From an uncultured Alistipes sp. (GTDB lineage Bacteria; Bacteroidota; Bacteroidia; Bacteroidales; Rikenellaceae), in assembly GCA_947178455.1 (NCBI GenBank), contig CAMWYI010000001.1, forward strand, positions 1 through 46,500: a stretch of DNA of 46,500 nt. Direction: 5' to 3'. This document shows, piece by piece, positions 16,310-25,270 of the stretch; position 1 is the first letter of the stretch; the number at the start of each line of letters is the position of its first letter. The notes beneath the pieces were generated by a model. That model was not told the origin of the DNA. It was given only the letters and a program-made list of their open reading frames with translations, and made no database searches. Made by a program: the position numbers and the translations under genes.

Positions 16310-17164
16310 TTATGCGGCCGGTGTTTTCTCCGCCTCTTTCAGCCGACGGAGCGTGCCATGTATCTTGTAGGCCGAGAACACCGCGACGAAGAGCGCGACA
16401 GAATAAATCACGGCATAGAGCGTCGGGTTGCCGACCAACTCGTTCAACCGCACATCGCCGCCGACCGTCACCAACAACAGATAAGCGGCCGCATTGTTGA
16501 TTGCGTGGAGCAGCATCGACGCCCAAAGCGAACCGGTCGCCAAGCACAACCACCCCAAAATCAATCCGATGAACAGCGCGTTGACCACCATCGTCGGCAC
16601 GATGTGCAGCACGGCGAAAAAGAGTGCCGAACCTATCCAAGCGACCCAAACGCCGTACTTGGCCCGCAGCGAACCGAGCACCACGCCCCGACAGATGACC
16701 TCCTCGAACAACGGTGCGAGGCCGACGAGCATCACGACCGTCCAAACGCCGCGCCCCACTTCGGGCTGGGCATCGGGCAGCAGGGCCAGCAGCGGCTCGA
16801 TGACGACATCGACGGCGAACAACAGCACGCAGGCCCACAACAGCAATGCAGGATTCAGGCGAGCGGTCGAAAACGACACGACCCGTTCCGTTCCGCCCCG
16901 TTTGCGGCGGTAGAGCACGATGCCCACCAACCCCAAACTCATGGCCGTGAGATAGACGAGGCAGAGGTAACGGCCCTGCGCATCGGGCGTCATCTCGGCA
17001 CCGCCCCCCTGCACGAAACCGCCGACGAGCGACACCACGAACCCCACCAGCACCTGCATGCCGAGCAAAATGCCCAACATGGCGCACAAGTCGCCGAAAG
17101 TCGGAAAGGCGCGGCGCACCGGAGCGGGTGCGGGTGCGGGTGCGGGAAAATTTTTTTCTTCCAT
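16310..17164 (-). CDS. CPBP family intramembrane metalloprotease
   Basis: A 284-residue membrane protein of the CPBP (CAAX protease and bacteriocin-processing) family; ATG 17164 (MEEKNFPAPAPAP) is preferred over an upstream in-frame start at 17209. Family motifs are present in order: EEVICR (the EExxxR catalytic pair), FFAVLHI (FxxxH) and HAINN (HxxxN), each in or beside hydrophobic helices. These residues bind the zinc of a protease active site. Substrate is unknown; relatives include Rce1-like prenyl-protein proteases and bacteriocin-immunity proteins. The N-terminus has a (Pro-Ala)n run from a GCGGGT tandem repeat at 17124-17146. The gene is divergent from parA. Confidence 0.9.
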   Translation of the reverse strand: MEEKNFPAPAPAPAPVRRAFPTFGDLCAMLGILLGMQVLVGFVVSLVGGFVQGGGAEMTPDAQGRYLCLVYLTAMSLGLVGIVLYRRKRGGTERVVSFSTARLNPALLLWACVLLFAVDVVIEPLLALLPDAQPEVGRGVWTVVMLVGLAPLFEEVICRGVVLGSLRAKYGVWVAWIGSALFFAVLHIVPTMVVNALFIGLILGWLCLATGSLWASMLLHAINNAAAYLLLVTVGGDVRLNELVGNPTLYAVIYSVALFVAVFSAYKIHGTLRRLKEAEKTPAA

Positions 17165-17236
17165 GATACAGAACGGTTTTCGACCGTAAAGATAGGCAAA
17201 ATTCGGCAACCGTTGGGGAGTTTCGCAGATTTTTCG

Positions 17237-17244
17237 TAATTTTG
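17237..17244 (+). promoter_or_regulatory. Putative -7 box of the parAB operon
   Basis: The sequence TAATTTTG matches TAnnTTTG exactly and lies 31 nt before the parA ATG. A GTTG about 21 nt upstream could serve as a weak -33 element. Confidence 0.55.
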
Positions 17245-17275
17245 TCCGATTATAAACCCGTTTTCGGAAACCATC

Positions 17276-18034
17276 ATGGCAAAGGTAATCGCATTAGCCA
17301 ATCAGAAAGGCGGCGTGGGCAAAACCACCACCGCCATCAACCTTGCGGCATCGCTCGCACTATTGGGCAAAAAGGTATTGCTTCTGGACGCCGACCCGCA
17401 GGCCAACGCCACGTCGGGGCTCGGCTTCGACATCGACCTGCCGGGCATCTACGAGTGTCTGACCAGCGAAAAAGACCCCCGCGAGGTGATTCTCGCCAGC
17501 CCCGACATCAAAAACCTGTGGCTCCTGCCCTCGTCCATCGACTTGGTGGCCGCCGACACGGAACTGCCCAAGCTGGAAGACGGGCACCACGTGATGAAAC
17601 GCATCGTCGATGCCGTGCGCGGCGACTACGACTATCTGTTCATCGACTGCTCGCCCTCGCTGGGCTACACGACGGTCAACATCCTCACGGCCGCCGATTC
17701 GGTGCTGATTCCGGTGCAGTGCGAATACTTGGCCCTCGAAGGGCTGTCCAAGCTGTTGAGCACGATCCGCAAGGTGAAGAGCGCGCTCAACCCGTCGCTC
17801 GAAATCGAAGGCTTCCTGCTGACGATGTACATGCGCAACCGGCTCAACAACCAAGTGGTGACGGAGGTGCGCGAACACTTCGGCGAACTGACCTACGAGA
17901 CCGTCATCCAGCGCAACATCCGACTGGGCGAAGCCCCCTCGCACGGCAAACCCGTCATGCTCTACGACGCACTGGCCATCGGTTCGGAGAACTATCTGAA
18001 CTTGGCCCGCGAATTTTTGAAGAAAAACAAGTAA
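17276..18034 (+). CDS. parA: Chromosome-partitioning ATPase ParA (Soj)
   Basis: A 252-residue ParA/MinD-family ATPase. The deviant Walker A motif KGGVGKTT occupies residues 11-18, with the signature lysine Lys11. LLLDADPQANATSGLG (Walker A' region) and FIDCSPSLG (Walker B) follow. ParA forms ATP-dependent gradients on the nucleoid and moves ParB-parS complexes. parB follows after 10 nt, and the chromosomal setting points to the chromosome's own system rather than a plasmid's. The nearby parS sites were not found by eye. Confidence 0.97.
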   Translation: MAKVIALANQKGGVGKTTTAINLAASLALLGKKVLLLDADPQANATSGLGFDIDLPGIYECLTSEKDPREVILASPDIKNLWLLPSSIDLVAADTELPKLEDGHHVMKRIVDAVRGDYDYLFIDCSPSLGYTTVNILTAADSVLIPVQCEYLALEGLSKLLSTIRKVKSALNPSLEIEGFLLTMYMRNRLNNQVVTEVREHFGELTYETVIQRNIRLGEAPSHGKPVMLYDALAIGSENYLNLAREFLKKNK

Positions 18035-18044
18035 CACCGACGAT

Positions 18045-18911
18045 ATGAAACAACCGAAAGGGCTCGGTCGCGGATTGGATGCCATTTTCGGCGCCGATGC
18101 CGCCGACCTCGACGCCAAACTCAAGCCCATGAGCCGCATGGCCGAAATCGCCATCGCCGACATCGTGCCCAACCCGACGCAGCCGCGTACGCAGTTCGAC
18201 GAAGAAGCGCTGGACGAACTGGCCGATTCGATTCGGCAGCTGGGCGTCATCCAGCCCGTGACCGTGCGCCGAAGCAACAACGGCAAGTATATCATCATCA
18301 GCGGCGAACGCCGCTGGCGGGCCGCGCAGCGCGCCGACCTGAAAACCCTGCCGGCCTACATCCGCGAGGTCGACGACGAGAACCTGCATGCCATGGCGCT
18401 GGTGGAAAACATCCAGCGGCAGGACCTCAACGCGATCGAAATCGCGCTGGGCATGCAGCGGCTCATCGACGAGTGCCACCTGACGCAGGACGCACTGTCG
18501 GAAAAGGTGGGCAAGAAACGTTCGTCCGTCTCGAACTACCTGCGTCTGCTGAAACTACCCGACGAGGTGCAGCTCGCGTTGAAAGAGGGCCTCATCTCGA
18601 TGGGCCACGCCAAAGCCATCGCCGGTGCACCCGCCGACCAGCAGGTGCGTCTGCTGAAAAAGTGCATCAAAAAGGCGCTGTCGGTGCGTCAAATCGAGGA
18701 TTTGGCCCGCACGCTGACCGACCGACCGGCGCAGGCGGCGGTCGAAGAGGAAGAGTATCCCGAAAGCTATTCGCGGCTGGTCGAACGGCTGGAACCCTAT
18801 TTTTCGCAAAATATCTCGATCAAACGGGCCAAGAACGGCGGCGGCCGCATCGTCATCGAATTTGCGGACGACACGGACATCGAGCGGTTCATCGAACGTT
18901 TTTCCAAATAG
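18045..18911 (+). CDS. parB: Chromosome-partitioning protein ParB (Spo0J)
   Basis: A 288-residue ParB. The N-terminal CTPase domain has the C motif GERRWRAA at residues 87-94 and NPTQPRTQFDEEAL upstream. A central HTH domain (LTQDALSEKVGKKRSSVSNYLRLLKLP) binds parS. The C-terminal dimerisation region follows. ParB loads at parS near the origin, spreads, and recruits ParA and SMC. The N-terminus KGLGRGLDAIF is the conserved ParA-interacting segment. Confidence 0.97.
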   Translation: MKQPKGLGRGLDAIFGADAADLDAKLKPMSRMAEIAIADIVPNPTQPRTQFDEEALDELADSIRQLGVIQPVTVRRSNNGKYIIISGERRWRAAQRADLKTLPAYIREVDDENLHAMALVENIQRQDLNAIEIALGMQRLIDECHLTQDALSEKVGKKRSSVSNYLRLLKLPDEVQLALKEGLISMGHAKAIAGAPADQQVRLLKKCIKKALSVRQIEDLARTLTDRPAQAAVEEEEYPESYSRLVERLEPYFSQNISIKRAKNGGGRIVIEFADDTDIERFIERFSK

Positions 18912-18925
18912 CGGAAACAGGGCGC

Positions 18926-20110
18926 ATGCGGTCGTTCCGAGTCATCCTGCTCTCCGCCCTGCTCTTCGGCGCGTTCGCAGCCGAAGCGCAGCAAGCCGTG
19001 CCCCCCGTGCAGTTGCGTCGGGGCGGCCGCACGGTGGTACGCGGCGGCATGCTCGAAAAACCGGACACGCTGACGACCGAAAAACGCGATTCGCTGCAAA
19101 TAGCGGCGTTCGTGCAAGCGCTGGATTCGCTGCAACGCAGCGACTTCGCGGCCGATTCGCTCGAACTGGCCGCCCTGCGCACGGACGACATCCGCACGCT
19201 CGACTCGGCGACGCTGGCGCGGCTGACGGCCGAAAGAACCCCCGCCGAATCGACGCGGAAACCGCTCTTAAAAAAGGGATGGTTCATGAACGACTCGATG
19301 TCGCTCTCCAAAGTGTGCTGGCTCTCGACCGTGATGCCCGGCTACGGACAAGTCTACAACCGGCAATACTGGAAACTGCCCATTCTCTACGGCGCGCTGG
19401 GCACGGGACTGGGGCTGTTCATCCACGAAAACAAGACCTACAAGCCGCTGAAACGCCAATACGACGCGATTACCGACCTGAGCACCGTCCGCACGCCCGA
19501 ACTCAACGCCCTGCAAACCCGCATGATTCGGAGCAACACGCGGCGGCAGCTCTACTTGGGGCTGACGGTGGCTTCGTACGTCTACTTCATCGGCGACGCG
19601 GCGGTGAGCTACAAGACCAACGACGTGTCGAGCGTCAAGAAAGCCACGACGCTGGCCTGCATCTTTCCGGGTGCGGGACAAATCTACAACCGCAGCTACT
19701 GGAAGGTGCCGTTCGTCGTGGGCGGGTTCGCGGCCATGATTTACTGCATCGACTGGAACAATCGCGGCTACCAACGTTTCAAAAAAGCCTATGCGCTGCT
19801 GGCCGACTACAACCTGCATCCCGAAAACTACCCCAACGGCCCGACCGACGAGTTCCACGGACGCTATTCGGCCGATTTCCTCCGCAACCTGCGCAACAAC
19901 AACCGCCGCAACCGCGACCTGTGCATCATCCTCACCGGCGCGCTCTACATCCTGCAAATCGTCGATGCCCACGTCGACGCCCACTTGAAAGACTACGATA
20001 TTTCCGACGACCTCTCGATGAATTTGGAGCCGTTGGTCGATTATACCTATGTGCCGACCCTGCGAGGCAACCGCCCCGTATTCGGATTCAATTTAAGCCT
20101 CAATTTCTGA
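18926..20110 (+). CDS. DUF5683-type envelope protein
   Basis: A 394-residue protein starting at ATG 18926 with an N-terminal signal peptide (SFRVILLSALLFGAFAAEAQ). The second half shows two related membrane-proximal repeats, each built on PGYGQVYNRQYWKLP / PGAGQIYNRSYWKVP followed by a hydrophobic helix. This is the hallmark of the Bacteroidota DUF5683 family often found beside parB. A further hydrophobic helix (DLCIILTGALYILQIVDAHVDAHL) is near the C-terminus. Function is unknown. The gene lies 14 nt after parB and 4 nt before a lytic transglycosylase, in the same operon. Confidence 0.85.
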   Translation: MRSFRVILLSALLFGAFAAEAQQAVPPVQLRRGGRTVVRGGMLEKPDTLTTEKRDSLQIAAFVQALDSLQRSDFAADSLELAALRTDDIRTLDSATLARLTAERTPAESTRKPLLKKGWFMNDSMSLSKVCWLSTVMPGYGQVYNRQYWKLPILYGALGTGLGLFIHENKTYKPLKRQYDAITDLSTVRTPELNALQTRMIRSNTRRQLYLGLTVASYVYFIGDAAVSYKTNDVSSVKKATTLACIFPGAGQIYNRSYWKVPFVVGGFAAMIYCIDWNNRGYQRFKKAYALLADYNLHPENYPNGPTDEFHGRYSADFLRNLRNNNRRNRDLCIILTGALYILQIVDAHVDAHLKDYDISDDLSMNLEPLVDYTYVPTLRGNRPVFGFNLSLNF

Positions 20111-20114
20111 CTCG

Positions 20115-21533
20115 ATGAAATACACCGTTCTTCTGTTGGCTTCGCTGGTTCTGACCGGTTCGCCCGCGTTCGCGGCCGAGCGAAGTCCCCGCAAAAAAAA
20201 TCAGCCGACGCAAACCGACGCCTACTACGCCGCTTACGAAGCGGAACAGGCCGCAGCCATAGCCGCCGCCGTAGCCGCTGCACTCGGCACCGATTCGCAA
20301 CCGGTGGCGGCCGACGATGCACCGGAAACCGAAGAACCCGCGCCGGTCAACGACATCACGCTGGGACTGACGGCGGTGCAGGCCGATTCGCTGCTGGCCG
20401 TGTGGAACGAACGGCTGCACAACGATTCGTTCACCGATTTCTTCGACCGCTACATCGGCGTGGACAGCCTGCTCGACCATACCGACAACACGGCGCCCGA
20501 TTCGCTCTATGCCGGACGGTTGCGTGCGCTGGTATCGCCCATTCCGCTGGCCTACAACGAAATAGTCAAAGACCGAATCCACCTCTACGTCGGCAAACAG
20601 CGCGAACTGACCTCGCGCATTCTGGGCAAATCGCAATACTATTTTCCGTTCATCGAGGAGGAGCTCATCAAGGCCGAAATGCCCATCGAGCTGCGGGCCA
20701 TGCCCATCATCGAATCGGCCCTGATTTCCACCGCCACCTCGCGTGCGGGAGCCGTCGGGCTGTGGCAGTTCATGCCCAGCACCGGCAAGAATTACGGCCT
20801 CGAAATCAATTCGCTGGTCGACGAACGCCGCGACCCGCTCCGTTCGACGCAGGCCGCCGTGCGCTATCTGCGCGACCTCTACAACCTCTACGGCGACTGG
20901 ACGCTGGCCATCGCCGCCTACAACTGCGGGCCGGGCAACGTCAACAAGGCCATTGCCCGCTCGGGCACGGCCGACAAAAGCCATAGTTTCTGGGACATCT
21001 ACTACTATCTGCCCCGCGAAACGCGCGGCTACGTGCCGGCTTTCATCGGGGCGACCTATGCCTACGCCTACCACCGGCAGCACAACATCGACTTCCACGA
21101 GACGCCGATTCCCATTGCCGTCGATACGATTCGGGTCAACCGCCTGCTCCATTTCGGGCAGATTGCATCGACCATCGACCTGCCTATCGAAACGCTGCGG
21201 CAGCTCAATCCGCAATACAAACTCGACATCATTCCGGCCACGACCAAAACCTATACCCTCGTCCTGCCGCAACGCAACATCGCCCAATACATCGCCCACG
21301 AACAGGAGATTCACGCCAAAGATTCGACCTACTTGAAAGAGTACATGAATCCCGTGAATCTGAACAAAAAACTCAAAGAGGGATTGGGCGGCACGACCTA
21401 CGTCGTCAAGAAAGGCGACACGCTGGGCGGCATCGCACGGCGGTACCACGTGACGGTGGCGCAGCTGATGCGCTGGAACGGCATCCGCAACGCAAAGGCC
21501 CTGCGCATCGGCCAACGGCTGCGCGTCGGATGA
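20115..21533 (+). CDS. MltD-like membrane-bound lytic murein transglycosylase with LysM
   Basis: A 472-residue exported protein. Signal peptide MKYTVLLLASLVLTGSPAFAAE is followed by an Ala/Pro-rich linker. The SLT catalytic domain (about residues 165-330) has the catalytic Glu200 in MPIIESALI, then SRAGAVGLWQFMPSTGKNYGL, and later AIAAYNCGPGNVNKAI. A single LysM domain at about residues 427-472 (YVVKKGDTLGGIARRYHVTVAQLMRWNGI) binds peptidoglycan. The enzyme cleaves glycan strands to 1,6-anhydro products. Its 3' end overlaps mnmE as ATGA, so the two are translationally coupled. Confidence 0.93.
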   Translation: MKYTVLLLASLVLTGSPAFAAERSPRKKNQPTQTDAYYAAYEAEQAAAIAAAVAAALGTDSQPVAADDAPETEEPAPVNDITLGLTAVQADSLLAVWNERLHNDSFTDFFDRYIGVDSLLDHTDNTAPDSLYAGRLRALVSPIPLAYNEIVKDRIHLYVGKQRELTSRILGKSQYYFPFIEEELIKAEMPIELRAMPIIESALISTATSRAGAVGLWQFMPSTGKNYGLEINSLVDERRDPLRSTQAAVRYLRDLYNLYGDWTLAIAAYNCGPGNVNKAIARSGTADKSHSFWDIYYYLPRETRGYVPAFIGATYAYAYHRQHNIDFHETPIPIAVDTIRVNRLLHFGQIASTIDLPIETLRQLNPQYKLDIIPATTKTYTLVLPQRNIAQYIAHEQEIHAKDSTYLKEYMNPVNLNKKLKEGLGGTTYVVKKGDTLGGIARRYHVTVAQLMRWNGIRNAKALRIGQRLRVG

Positions 21534-22942
21534 TACGCCCCGACCACGATACGATCGTCGCGCCCGCTACGGCTTCCGGCGGAGCCATTGCCGTCATCCG
21601 CATCAGCGGCGACGAAGCCCTGACGATTTGCGACCGGATTTTTCGCGGGCGGACGCCGCTCGCCGAAGCCGCCGGCTACACCGTCCACTACGGGCGCATC
21701 GTCGAACCAGCCTGCTCCGGCACCTCCCCCGACTCTTGCAGCACCGCCCCTGAACCGCCGACCGAAGAACGCACGGTCGACGACGTGCTGGCGACGGTTT
21801 TCCGCGCGCCGCACTCTTATACGGGCGAAAATTCGGTCGAATTGTCGTGTCACGGCTCCTCGTATATCGTCTCCGAAATACTGCGTTTGTTGCTCGCCGC
21901 AGGCGCCCGCATGGCGACGCCGGGCGAATTTACGCTCCGCGCCTACTTCGCCGGAAAACTCGACCTGTCGCAAGCCGAAGCGGTCGCCGACTTGATAGCC
22001 TCCTCCTCGCGAGCGGCCCATGCACTGGCCTCCAACCAGATGCGCGGCGGATACTCCGCCGCATTGGACGCCCTGCGCGACCGGCTGCTGCACCTGACGT
22101 CGCTCCTCGAACTCGAACTCGACTTTTCGGAAGAGGACGTAGAGTTCGCCGACCGACAGGCCTTGCAGGAAACAATGGAGCGCATCGACGCCGAAATCGA
22201 ACGCCTGCGCGACTCGTTCACGCTCGGCAACGCGCTCAAAGAGGGGATTCCGGTCGCTATCGTCGGTGCTCCGAACGCCGGAAAATCGACCCTGCTCAAC
22301 CGCCTGTTGAACGAAGAACGGGCCATTGTTTCGGACATCGCCGGCACGACCCGCGACATCATCGAAGAAACGGTCAATCTCGACGGTATCCGCTTCCGGT
22401 TCGTCGACACGGCCGGCATCCGCACGACCGACGACCGGCTGGAACGCATGGGCATCCAGCGCACACTGCAACGCATCGCCCAAGCCCGCATCGTCATCCG
22501 CCTGCTCGACGCCGCCGCGTTTACCGGCACCGTCCCGCCGCCCGACTTCGACTTGCCAGAGGGATGCACCCTACTGACCGTCCTCAACAAAACCGACCTC
22601 TACCCCAGCCTCGTCATCCCGCAGGACGTAATCGGCCTATCGGCCCGCAATGGCGACGGAATCGACGCCTTGCGGCGCGCGTTGTTGCAAACCATCGGTG
22701 CCGATTCACTATATCAAGGAGAAACTATCGTATCCAATGGTCGTCATTTCGAGGCTTTGTCCGGCGCTCACGACGCGCTTTCCCGCGCTTTGGCCGCATT
22801 GCACAGCGGGTTGCCTGCCGATTTGTTGAGCGAGGATATTCAGCAGGTCATCCGCTTCATCGGTGAAATCACCGGCCGCGGCGTCATCCTCTCCGACGAA
22901 ATTTTAGGAAATATCTTCTCGAAGTTTTGCATCGGAAAGTAA
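21530..22942 (+). CDS. mnmE: tRNA uridine-5-carboxymethylaminomethyl modification GTPase MnmE (TrmE)
   Basis: A 470-residue GTPase that with MnmG modifies U34 of certain tRNAs. The N-terminal domain starts DTIVAPATASGGAIAVIRISG. The G domain has G1 GAPNAGKST from residue 246, DTAGI and NKTD. The C-terminus ends FSKFCIGK, with the catalytic Cys467. Between residues about 60 and 82 the N-terminal domain carries a Ser/Pro/Cys-rich insertion absent from compact MnmE. The last 18 bases form the left attachment core of the adjacent island, and the integration leaves the protein end intact. Confidence 0.97.
   Translation: MIRPDHDTIVAPATASGGAIAVIRISGDEALTICDRIFRGRTPLAEAAGYTVHYGRIVEPACSGTSPDSCSTAPEPPTEERTVDDVLATVFRAPHSYTGENSVELSCHGSSYIVSEILRLLLAAGARMATPGEFTLRAYFAGKLDLSQAEAVADLIASSSRAAHALASNQMRGGYSAALDALRDRLLHLTSLLELELDFSEEDVEFADRQALQETMERIDAEIERLRDSFTLGNALKEGIPVAIVGAPNAGKSTLLNRLLNEERAIVSDIAGTTRDIIEETVNLDGIRFRFVDTAGIRTTDDRLERMGIQRTLQRIAQARIVIRLLDAAAFTGTVPPPDFDLPEGCTLLTVLNKTDLYPSLVIPQDVIGLSARNGDGIDALRRALLQTIGADSLYQGETIVSNGRHFEALSGAHDALSRALAALHSGLPADLLSEDIQQVIRFIGEITGRGVILSDEILGNIFSKFCIGK
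22925..22942 (+). other. Left attachment core (attL-like) in the mnmE 3' end
   Basis: TTTTGCATCGGAAAGTAA encodes FCIGK-stop of mnmE. It matches 15 of 18 bases with the segment at 45931-45948. The 3' end of mnmE/trmE is an established integration target, as for Salmonella genomic island 1. Confidence 0.75.
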
Positions 22943-23055
22943 CCTAAGAAAACAAGAAGTGAAGAATACACAAATAATATCATTGATTATTAGCGTATTA
23001 AAGTAGAAAATATTCATCTTTATTCGTTCTTTGATTTTCCATTACACTCGGTGTT

Positions 23056-23138
23056 TTTGCAACATATTTGCAACTTATACATTTGCGTGTTGCAAATTTT
23101 CTGCTTATTTTTGCCGCACGATAATTAACGTGTGCGGC
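23056..23138 (+). promoter_or_regulatory. Integrase promoter with repeated TTTGCAAC sites and leader hairpin
   Basis: A TTTG (23082-23085), 20-nt spacer and TATTTTTG (23106-23113) form a near-perfect Bacteroidota promoter. Upstream and overlapping it are TTTGCAAC at 23056-23063 and 23067-23074 and its inverted copy GTTGCAAA at 23089-23096. These are candidate arm-type or operator sites. A GCCGCAC/GTGCGGC hairpin (23113-23119 with 23132-23138) ends one base before the integrase ATG and could occlude initiation. Confidence 0.65.
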
Positions 23139-23139
23139 T

Positions 23140-24261
23140 ATGGAAATCAAACTAATCAAACGCAAGCTGAAGACAGGGCGGACATCGCTGGTACTCGAAT
23201 ATTACATGGGGTATTCGGTTGCCGCAAACGGCACGACAAGACCCCAACGTAAATTCGAGACCCTCGAATACTACCTCTACACCGACCCGAAAAACAAGTT
23301 GGAGCGCGACCACAACAAGGTCAACCTCGAAATGGCCGAGAAGGTCAAGGCCAAACGGCTGCTTGCCGAGCAGAACGAGCAATACGGCTTTGCGGTGAAA
23401 TATAAAATCCGCACCAACCTCGTCGAATACATCAAGGGCCTGATCGAACAGCGCAAGGAGTCGCCGGGAAATTGGGGCAATTGGGATAGCGCGTTGAAAC
23501 ACCTCGTCGCCTATGCCGGAACGAATACGACGTTCGAGATGGTCGACAAAAAGTTCGTCGAGGGATTCAAAACCTATTTGGCGAAGCAGGCCAAGACCAA
23601 AAGCGGCACCGCGCTTTCGTCGAACAGCCAGAGCAGCTATTTCCTCAAACTCAAAGCCGCGCTGAACCAAGCGGTCGAGGACGGTATCATCCCCCACTCG
23701 CCCGCCATGTCGGTCAAACCCGCACACATCGAGGACGTACACCGCGAATACCTGACTTTCGACGAGCTGCAGCGCCTCGCCAAAACGGAGTGTCCGTATC
23801 CCGTGCTGAAAGATGCGTTTCTCTTCTCGTGCCTGACCGGCATGCGCTGGAGCGACATCAACAAACTGACGTGGGCCGAGGTGCAGGAGTTCGACGGCAC
23901 TACGCGCATCGTCTTCCGGCAGAAAAAGACCAAAGGGCTGGAGTACCTCGACATCACCGACCAAGCTGTGCGCTATATGGGTCAGCGCGGCAAACCCGAC
24001 GAGCGGGTCTTTGTCGGACTGAAATACTCCGCATGGCACAACCTCGCTCTGCGCGAATGGTGCCTGAAAGCGGGCATTACGAAGCACATCACGTTCCACT
24101 GCGGCCGCCATACATTCGCCGTGCTGCAACTCTCGCTCGGCACGGAGATCTACACCGTGTCGAAACTCCTCGGCCACCGCGAACTGAAAACGACGCAGGT
24201 CTATGCGCAGATTATGGATGCGAAGAAACGCGAAGCGGTGAATCGGATTCCGGAATTATAA
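23140..24261 (+). CDS. int: Site-specific tyrosine recombinase (island integrase)
   Basis: A 373-residue phage-type integrase. The N-terminal arm-binding part is followed by a SAM-like core-binding domain (about residues 100-195) and a catalytic domain with the full set of active-site residues: Arg236 in TGMRWSD, His320 and Arg323 in HCGRHTF, His346 in LLGHREL, and nucleophile Tyr355 in VYAQI. It cuts and rejoins DNA at the att cores, catalysing integration and, with a directionality factor, excision. Its position next to the mnmE end matches the left attachment site. Confidence 0.95.
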   Translation: MEIKLIKRKLKTGRTSLVLEYYMGYSVAANGTTRPQRKFETLEYYLYTDPKNKLERDHNKVNLEMAEKVKAKRLLAEQNEQYGFAVKYKIRTNLVEYIKGLIEQRKESPGNWGNWDSALKHLVAYAGTNTTFEMVDKKFVEGFKTYLAKQAKTKSGTALSSNSQSSYFLKLKAALNQAVEDGIIPHSPAMSVKPAHIEDVHREYLTFDELQRLAKTECPYPVLKDAFLFSCLTGMRWSDINKLTWAEVQEFDGTTRIVFRQKKTKGLEYLDITDQAVRYMGQRGKPDERVFVGLKYSAWHNLALREWCLKAGITKHITFHCGRHTFAVLQLSLGTEIYTVSKLLGHRELKTTQVYAQIMDAKKREAVNRIPEL

Positions 24262-24274
24262 CTATCTTTATGCT

Positions 24275-25270
24275 ATGGAGAACGAAATGTTGATATACCG
24301 CTCGGCCGACGGGAACATCAAAATCGACGTCCGCATGGGCGAGGAGACCGTCTGGCTGACCCAAGACCAGATGGCGACGCTGTTCGGAAAGGCCAAATCC
24401 ACCATCAACGAACACCTGAAAAACATTTTTTCTGAGGGTGAACTGGTCGCCGATTCAGTTATTCGGAATTTCCGAACAACTGCCGCCGACGGCAAAAGCT
24501 ATGACACGAACTACTATAACCTCGACGTGATTATTTCGGTTGGCTACCGTGTGAAATCGCACCAAGGCACGCAATTCCGCATTTGGGCGACGCAGGTGCT
24601 GCGCGAGTACCTCATCAAGGGGTTCGCACTGAACGACGAACGGATGAAGACGGGCAAGTCGATGAATTATTTCGACGAGTTGCAGGAGCGCATCCGCGAA
24701 ATCCGCCTTTCGGAACGGGTCTTCTACCAAAAGGTCAAAGACATCTACACGACGAGCATCGACTATGACCCGAAAGCCGAAAAGACGATCGAGTTTTTCA
24801 AAATCGTGCAGAACAAACTGCTGTGGGCCATCAGCAGCCAAACGGCCGCCGAGTTAGTCGCCCACCGCGCCGATGCCCGACTGCCAATGATGGGCATGAC
24901 CTCCTGCGACAAGAGCGACCCGCGACGCATCACCAAGGCCGATGCCGCGACCGCGAAAAACTACCTGACCGAAGAAGAGATGAAAGACCTCGGTCTGCTA
25001 GTCGAACAATACCTCGCATTCGCCGAAAGCCAAGCGCGACGGCAGGTGCCCATGTATATGGCCGACTGGATCAAGAAGCTGAACGACATTTTAGTTATCA
25101 ACGGGCGCGAACTGCTCGAACACGCAGGACAAATCAGCCACAAGGTCGCCGAAAGCATCGCGGCCCAACAACTCGACGCCTATAAAGACCGTTTGCGCGA
25201 AGAGGAACGCCGCGCAAGCCTCGCCGAACTCGAAGCCGATCTGCAAGCCGCAGCCAAGAAACAACCATGA
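24275..25270 (+). CDS. RhuM family protein
   Basis: A 331-residue member of the RhuM/YdhA-like virulence-associated family. It opens with EMLIYRSADGNIKIDVRMGEETVWLTQDQMATLFGKAKSTINEHLKNIF, a DNA-binding-like HTH region. Further landmarks are VIRNFRTTAADGKSYDTNYYNLDVIISVGYRVKS and FRIWATQVLREYLIKGFALNDERM. The C-terminal part is helical and charged. RhuM proteins are widespread on islands and prophages, often near Fic/Doc or restriction genes, and their biochemical role is not settled. It lies 13 nt after int, and its stop overlaps the next gene's start. Confidence 0.88.
   Translation: MENEMLIYRSADGNIKIDVRMGEETVWLTQDQMATLFGKAKSTINEHLKNIFSEGELVADSVIRNFRTTAADGKSYDTNYYNLDVIISVGYRVKSHQGTQFRIWATQVLREYLIKGFALNDERMKTGKSMNYFDELQERIREIRLSERVFYQKVKDIYTTSIDYDPKAEKTIEFFKIVQNKLLWAISSQTAAELVAHRADARLPMMGMTSCDKSDPRRITKADAATAKNYLTEEEMKDLGLLVEQYLAFAESQARRQVPMYMADWIKKLNDILVINGRELLEHAGQISHKVAESIAAQQLDAYKDRLREEERRASLAELEADLQAAAKKQP

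Noticed and set aside
22943..23139. A tRNA gene as integration target
   Set aside because: No cloverleaf-like sequence was seen next to the integrase; the duplicated mnmE end explains the target. No tRNA or rRNA gene was recognised in the window.
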